Shown: positions 57,940 through 64,000 of the stretch, piece after piece
Layout of the letters: each line of letters begins with the position of its first letter
Position numbering within the stretch: position 1 is the first letter of the stretch
Assembly (NCBI RefSeq): GCF_027409185.1
Contig: NC_084462.1
Coordinates: 185,384,071-185,448,070 of the forward strand
DNA from: Cynocephalus volans
Taxonomy: Eukaryota; Chordata; Mammalia; Dermoptera; Cynocephalidae
Length of the DNA: 64,000 nucleotides
Direction: 5' to 3'
Translations under genes and position numbers: made by a program
Notes under the pieces: generated by a model
Databases searched by the model: none
What the model was told of the DNA's origin: nothing
The model's input: the letters and a program-made list of their open reading frames with translations, nothing else

Positions 57940-60615
57940 ATTAGGTTTTTCTATATATAGGGTCATGTCATCTGCAAAGAGGGACATTTGGCTTTGTCTT
58001 TTACAATGTGCATGCTCTTTATTTCTTTTTCTTGCCTGGTTGTTCTGCTAGGATTTCTAATAGTATGCTAAAGAGGAGTAGTGAGAGTGGGCATCCTTTT
58101 CCTGTACTTAAGGGAAAAAGTCTTCAAGTTTTCTTCATTCAGGAGGATAATAGACGTGGGTTTGTCATATATGGCTTTTATTAAGTTGATATACTTTCCT
58201 TCTATATCTAATTTGCTAAGAGCATTTGTCATGAAGGGATACTGAATTTTGTTGGATGTTTTTTTCTGTATTTATTGAGATAAATCACATGGTTTTTGTC
58301 TTTGATTTTGTTGATGTGCTGTATGACAACATATGACTTTTGGGTTTTGTTGATGTGCATATGTTAAATCATTTTTGCTTCCGTGGGAAGAATCCCACTT
58401 GATCATGGTGTATAATTATTTTGGTTTGTTCTATATTCAGATTGCTAATATTTTGGGGGGATTTTTATGTCTACATTCACCAGTGATATATGCCTGTAGT
58501 TTTAAATTTTTGTTATTTCTTTACCTGGTTTTGGTGTCAGGGTGTTACTGGCATCAAAGAATGAGTTTGGGAAAGTGGCCACTATTTCAATATTTTGGAA
58601 TAAAGAGAATTGGTAGTAATTCCTCTTTACATATTGGTTGAATTCAGCAGTAAATCCATCCAGTCCAGGGCTTTCCTTTGTTGGGAGACTGCCGATTATG
58701 GCTTCAATCCCATGGCTTGTTATTGGTCTGTTCGGGTTTTTTATTTCTTCTTGGTTCTATCTTGGTAGTTTGTATGCACTCAGAAATTTATCCATTTCCT
58801 CCAGGATTGCAAATGTTGGCAAACAGTTATGATAGTCTCTAATGATTCTTTGTCTAACTGTTTTATCAGGTTTACTGTCTCCTTTTTCATTTCTCATTTT
58901 GGTTATTTGGGTCTTCCCTCTTAGTCTAGCTGATGGTTTACCTATTTTGTTTATCTTCTCAAAAAATACAACTTTTTCATTTCATTGAAATGTATCATTT
59001 TGGGGGGGGGGTTCTGTATATATTTTAATTCTGCTCTGACCTTAGTTATTTATTTTCAATTACTACTTTTAGAATTGGATTTAGAATTGGATTGTTCTTG
59101 TTTTTCTAGCTCTTTGAGATGTATTGTCATTTATATGAAGTCTTTCTATTCTTTTGATTTCCTTTTTAAAAATTTATTTATTTATTTTGCTATAAATTCT
59201 CTCTTACTATTGCTTTGCAGTATATCACAGATTTTGGTATGATCTTTATTTTCATTAACTTCAAGAATTTTTTGATTTCTTGTTTAATTTCTTCTGGGAC
59301 CCATAGGTCATTCAGTGGCCTGTTGCTTAATTTCCATGTATTTGTATAGTTTCCAGATGTTTGCTTATTATTGATTATTGATTTCCAGTTTAAATCCATT
59401 GTAGTCTGAAAAAATACTTGAAATGCTTTTGATTTTTAATAATTTTCTGCTACTTGATTTGTGACATAACATGTGGTCTATCATGCAGAATTTTTCATGT
59501 GCTTATGAGAATATTATATATTCTGTAGTTATTGGATGAAATGTTCTGTAGATATATTCCAGGTCCAATCTGCATAAAATGTAGTTAAATCCTGTCCTTC
59601 TGTTAATTTCTTGCCTAAATTCTCTGTCCAATGCTGAGAGGGGGTATTCAGGTCCCTCAGTGTTATCATATTGGGGTCTACCTACCTCCTTAGGTCTAGT
59701 AGTGTTTCTTTTATACATCTGGGTGCCCCAGAGTTGGGTGAATATATATGTATGATGTTATGTTTTCTTGTTGGATAGATCCCTTTATCATTATATAGTG
59801 GCCTTCTTTGTCTCATTTTGTGGTTTTTGGTTTAAAGTCTATTTACCCAGTACAAGAATAGTTACTTTCACTCATATTTTGTTTTACTTCTATGGTATAT
59901 CTTTTTCCATCCCTACAATGTTAGTCTGTGTGTGTCATTCCAAGTGAGGCAAGCCTCTTGAAGACAGCATATAGTTGGTCTAAGCTTCTTAATCCAAACA
60001 GTCAGTCGGTGTCTTTTCAGAGTGGAGGTAATCCATTTACATTTATGGTTGTTATTGAAAGGCGTCTGACACTTGGCATTTTATTGTTTTTTTGTTTGGA
60101 TGTTTTAAATATGCTGTGTTCCTTTCATTCCCTTTTATCATTTGTCTCCAATGGTTTTTTTCATATTTTGAAATGGTAATATTCAGTTTCTTTCTATTTT
60201 GCATTTGCAGTTATGTTTACCAGTGGATTTTGTACTTTGTATGAATTCATGGTAGTGATAATCATGTTTTGGATTCCAGATTCAGAACTCCCTTGAGAAT
60301 TTCTCACATGGCTGGCCATGTGGTGATGATGAACACCCACGGTTTTTTTTCTGGGAAATACGCTATTTCTCTCTCATTTCTGAAAGATAACTAGCCTTGC
60401 TAGTTATAGTATTCTTGGCTGTCGGTATTTAAAAAAATGTTTTGAATATATCATCCCATTTTTTTCTGGTGTGTACAGTTTTTGTAGGAAGTCTGAAGTT
60501 AGTCTGATGTGGGCTCGCTTAAAGGTGACTTAATGATTTTCTCTTGCAGCTTTTAGAATGATCTCTTTGTCTGTGAGCTTTGTCAGTTTGACAATAATGT
60601 ATCTTGGAGAGGATC
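57940..60615 (-). mobile_element. L1-E: LINE-1 middle section
   Basis: The plus strand is antisense LINE-1 from the ORF2 polymerase region (GGTCATGTCATCTGCAAAGA at 57960) through endonuclease (about 59300-59900) into ORF1 (GTATCTTGGAGAGGATC near 60600). It has many stops and indels, so it is an old copy. The 3' end is missing here, but L1-F follows immediately. Confidence 0.75.
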
Positions 60616-60629
60616 TTTTGGTTTGGGGG

Positions 60630-61475
60630 TTTTTTTGTTTATTTTTTTAATTTATTTTTTATTATACATACATGTAGGGTACAATGTTGATTTTTAATAA
60701 TTGTGTACAACGTGTGGTGGTTAGATCAGTATAGTCAGCTTATTCATCATTGCAGTGCACAGTCGTTCTTTGTGTCTGTTGACTTATTCCTCCTTAGTCC
60801 CCCTCCCTCTACACCCCCCTCCGCATTCCACCTCCAGTTTTCTAAAATGTCATTGTATTACTGTGATTGTTGTTTGTTTGTTTCTTTCTCTCTATTTCTC
60901 TTTATTGTTCATTTGTTTATTTATGGATTCAGCTTCCAGTTATGAGTGAGAACATGTGATATTCCTATTTGTGTACCGGGGTTGTTTCACTTATAATAAT
61001 TTTCTCCACGCTCATTGATGTTGCTGTAAATGGTAGAATTGCATTCTTTTTTATGGCTGAGTAGTATTCCATTCTGTACATTTACCACAATTTCCATCCA
61101 CCAATGGACATTTGGTTTGGTTCCTTCACCCAGCTGTTGTAAATAGAGCTGCAATAAATATGGGTGTGCAGATATCCCTTCAACCTTATGTTTTCCAATC
61201 CTCTGGATCCATCCTTAGGTGTGGGATTGCTGGATCATATGGCAGTTCTATCTTTAGTTGTTTAATGAACCTCCATACTGTTCTCCATAGTGTCTGTACT
61301 AATTTACAGTCCCAGCAACAGTGCAGGAGGTTTCCTCTCTCTCCACATCCTTGCCAGCATTTGTTATTCTCTGTGTTTTTATAATGGCCAGTCTGATTGG
61401 GGAGAGGTGATATCTCAAAGTGGTTTTGATTTGCATTTCCCTGATGATTAGTGATGTCGAGAATTTCAAGGTGCC
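60630..61475 (-). mobile_element. L1-F: 5'-truncated LINE-1 3' end
   Basis: The plus strand starts with AT-rich 3' UTR, then TTCAGCTTCCAGTTATGAGT, GGCTGAGTAGTATTCCATTC, CACCAATGGACATTTGG and TTTGCATTTCCCTGATGATT. It is adjacent to L1-E in the same orientation. Confidence 0.75.
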
Positions 61476-62655
61476 CAACTGGAAAATCTCAAAGACTTAA
61501 TTTAGAATTTTAATATTAGGGAAATCCTTAAAGAATGTCAAAGGTTTTATCACATTTGATCAAAACAGGATTACAGGTTTCTGTGAAATATAAGAAATGT
61601 ATTTAACCAAAGCGATAACAAGATACTTCAAAAGCAGCTCAGAAATTTACATAGATATAAACACTTTAACCCTTTCAAAGCTCAGTTTATGTAAGTTGTC
61701 AAATGGGTAATAAAGACATCATGAGAAACTATTTTGATAAAAACTAAAATCTTTGTTTATTAGGCCAATTACCAAAGAGACAAGAAAAACCTCCTTACCA
61801 TGATTTTCTTTACTTTTCTTTTCTTTTTTTTCATTTAGACCATTTAGATAATGTTTAAGTCAAATATGATGAAAAGGTATTTTGTATTTATTTGTACACA
61901 GGAAGAAAGTATCCAAGGTTATTAGAGTAACAATCCACACATTTCTAGAGAAACAATTGTATGGGATAAAAATTATATTCTAAGAAAAATATTGCTTCTC
62001 TAGGCCTTCAAAACATTTCAGTGTCAGATGATTACAGCAGAGTTAAGTGATGAAAATGTTGTAGAGAGTTATTTAAATCTTTTCAAGGGTAGAAAAGGTG
62101 GAGACTGCAGACAATCATAACTTGACAATCATAACCTAACAATCATGCACGGTGAGACACAGCACAAGTTGAAGTGGCTACAGGTACACTACATTGTACT
62201 TTCTTTGGTAAAATACCTATTTATTTATTTTCCTGGTTTTTGCTTGTTTTTACTTGATTGTCTTCCCACTGTTGAATTGTAAGATTTCATATATTTTGAT
62301 TATAAAATCTTCATCAAGTATATGATTGGTAAATATTTTTTTCATTCCATGGCTTTTTATTTTGTTTTGTGAATGTCATTTGAAAAAAACATATTTTTAT
62401 ATTGATGAAGTGCTCCATACACTTATTTTATTAATTATGAATTTAGTTTTATATATAATCATTGGTCAACTTGATTTTCTGAATAACTTTTTTTATGGAT
62501 TCTTTTTAAATTTTATAATTTAAAAACTTACATGGGGCTGTAAGATGCATTTAAATTTACTTATTAAACATGGTGTCAGATAAAGGTCTACATGCATTTC
62601 CCATTACATGTAGATAATTGATTTTTCCAACAGCAATTGTTGAAATATGCACATG
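61476..62655. other. AT-rich intergenic DNA
   Basis: Parts near 62215-62480 resemble antisense LINE-1 (GTTTTTACTTGATTGTC, AAGATTTCATATATTTTG). Nothing else is recognised. Confidence 0.4.
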
Positions 62656-62658
62656 TTG

Positions 62659-62813
62659 GGCTGACCCTGTGGCACACTCAGGAGAGTGCGGCGCTGGGAG
62701 CGTGGCTGCACTCCACCGCGAGTCCGGATCCTACATAGGGATGGCCAGTTCGCTCACTGGCTGAGCGCAGTGCGGCCGGTCACAAAAAAAGACAAAAAAA
62801 AAAAAAAAAAGAA
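62659..62813 (+). repeat. Dimeric tRNA-derived SINE (CYN-like)
   Basis: It starts GGGCTGACCCTGTGGCACAC and has a box-B-like GCGAGTCCGGATCC. The second unit begins GGCCAGTTCGCTCACTGGCT, and an A-rich tail lies at 62785-62811. Confidence 0.8.
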
Positions 62814-63560
62814 ATATGCACATGTTTCACATTTGCTTGGCATCTTTCTCAAATATACACTGACTTTTAATTAAAAATAAGATAAAAGAAAGCATAATTT
62901 GAACAGGCTTTTATATTTACCCACTCTTTTTTAAAAAAATCACTTTCTACATTCTTTATTTCTTCTTCGGAATTTGAATTCCCACCTGGCTTCACTTGCC
63001 CTCAGCCTGAAGGGCGTCTTTTAGTACATGTGGGATATGTCTGATGGTAAAATCTCCCAATCTTCATTGTGTGTGAGAGTGTGAGTTTGAGTGTGTGTCT
63101 CTGTACAACATTGTTTTTGTTCAGTAGCAAGACACGGATTCTACCTGTTTATTCCAGGTCAATACCCAGATAATAGGGGTAACTTTTATATTTAGATATA
63201 TTTTGTATTTTTCATAAAGGTAAATAGAGTGATAATTTTTGTAAAACTGATGTATGGATTGTTTTACCCACATTCATGAAAGTTCAACTCACTGTCATCA
63301 GGATAAAGGACAAGAGAGAGGAGTAGTCTGTGTTAGAAGAAGCACATGTGCATCCAAACTTCAGGGCACACAGAAGCCAGTAATCATTCTAAAGTGGACA
63401 GAGACTCAGCACAGATCTCTTCTGTCTCTTCAGGATTGACTAAGGAGTTGTCCTCTGTGTCTTGGCTCTGGAGAAGATGAGATACATAAAAACAAAAGGT
63501 CAAAGCATTCCTGGGACAAATGGGGACTTGGATAGAGTGGAAATGTCACTACTCTCCAGG
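62814..63560. other. Intergenic DNA downstream of the right-edge V segment
   Basis: Includes a short GT-rich run (63069-63100). No gene recognised. Confidence 0.45.
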
Positions 63561-63698
63561 GAAGGTTCTCTCAGCCTCTCTCTGCACCTGTTCCTGAGCC
63601 CATTCAGTGTGTCTTGAAACCTCCCTGCAGCCGTGCAACTTCCTGAACTCTCCAGGGAAGGTTTTGGCCACCTGCCCTTCGCTGTGGTTCCTGATGTT

Positions 63699-64000
63699 TC
63701 TCTCACACAGTGATAAATGCCTGTGTCCTCAGCTGTCATATGACTCAGCTGCAAATACACTTGGCTCTTGAAGTTGTGTTTAGCAAGGGTATTATGAGGT
63801 ATGGAGGCTGGGCTGTGGTTAGTATTTCCATCATTGTGCATTTTTTCCCACATATTCCAGGTCTTTCCCACAGGCTTGAGGATCAAGAAAATATGGTAAT
63901 TGGAGAGAGGGAAGCCAGACAACATGCAGCTGATGGAGATTCTCTAGGAGTACTTCTGCATCCCTGGGCTGGAATCTAGCAGGTGCACCTGGGACCTCAC
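63699..64000 (-). pseudogene. VH pseudogene (clan I-like), cut by window edge
   Basis: On the minus strand the exon begins near the window end with SQVHLLDSSPG. TAG follows at 63945-63947, then the first cysteine in ISISCMLSGFPLSNYH. The invariant tryptophan of the WVRQ region is gone (FLILKPVGKTWNMW). Framework 3 is clear: FKSQVYLQLSHMTAEDTGIY, then HCVRE. The family is uncertain; VH1 or VH7 relatives are nearest by eye. The leader lies outside the window. Downstream there is only a weak RSS (ACATCAG-like heptamer, 23 bp, CCAAAACCT). Confidence 0.82.

Overview
This window is mammalian germline DNA from an immunoglobulin heavy-chain variable (IGHV) region. It has no bacterial features and almost no ordinary gene structure. 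Single VH segments lie far apart in a dense bed of LINE-1 and endogenous retrovirus (ERV) insertions. Three tRNA-derived dimeric SINEs (1-79, 14252-14415, 62659-62813) look like the CYN family, which as I recall it is tRNA-Ile derived and specific to colugos (Dermoptera). A colugo is therefore my best guess for the host; this rests on memory of the family, not on a search.

VH content. One apparently functional VH2 segment sits on the minus strand at 34885-35456. It has an octamer, a split leader, an open V exon, and an RSS with a 23-bp spacer. A VH4-like pseudogene (14925-15514, minus) keeps octamer and RSS but has lost its splice donor and reading frame. A VH3 promoter/leader relic (13107-13286, minus) has no V exon. 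A VH3 V-exon pseudogene (56053-56391) lies on the opposite strand, with LINE-1 sequence where its leader should be. A degenerate V exon runs off the right edge (63699-64000, minus). A weak VH-tail candidate lies near 40600. The minus strand appears to be the V-to-J direction. Two stretches about 30 kb apart (11715-12450 and 41018-41730) are diverged copies of one another, suggesting that VH-bearing units duplicated.

Retroviruses. Three class II (betaretrovirus-like) proviruses are present. ERV-C (+, from before the left edge to about 11710) carries pol, env and a 3' LTR. ERV-B (minus, 16398-30276) has both LTRs and a 6-bp target duplication with one mismatch. ERV-A (minus, 45079-50702) has both LTRs and an exact 6-bp target duplication. 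All three are broken by stops, frameshifts and internal deletions.

Nested insertions. ERV-C pol is split by LINE-1 copy L1-A (minus, 655-8200, 12-bp target duplication). ORF1 of L1-A is in turn split by an unusual 522-bp element at 5490-6011. This element is an almost perfect inverted repeat of two IAP-like LTRs. Both outer ends are U3 ends, and it is flanked by one 6-bp target duplication. ERV-B likewise carries a near-complete LINE-1 (L1-B, +, 17729-24156, 12-bp target duplication).

Other. An intronless, full-length but disabled copy of ARPC1A lies at 31983-33093 (minus). Further truncated LINE-1 pieces fill 33.4-38.2 kb, 44-45 kb and 51.5-61.5 kb. All boundaries were read by eye; LTR divergences, family names and species need database comparison.
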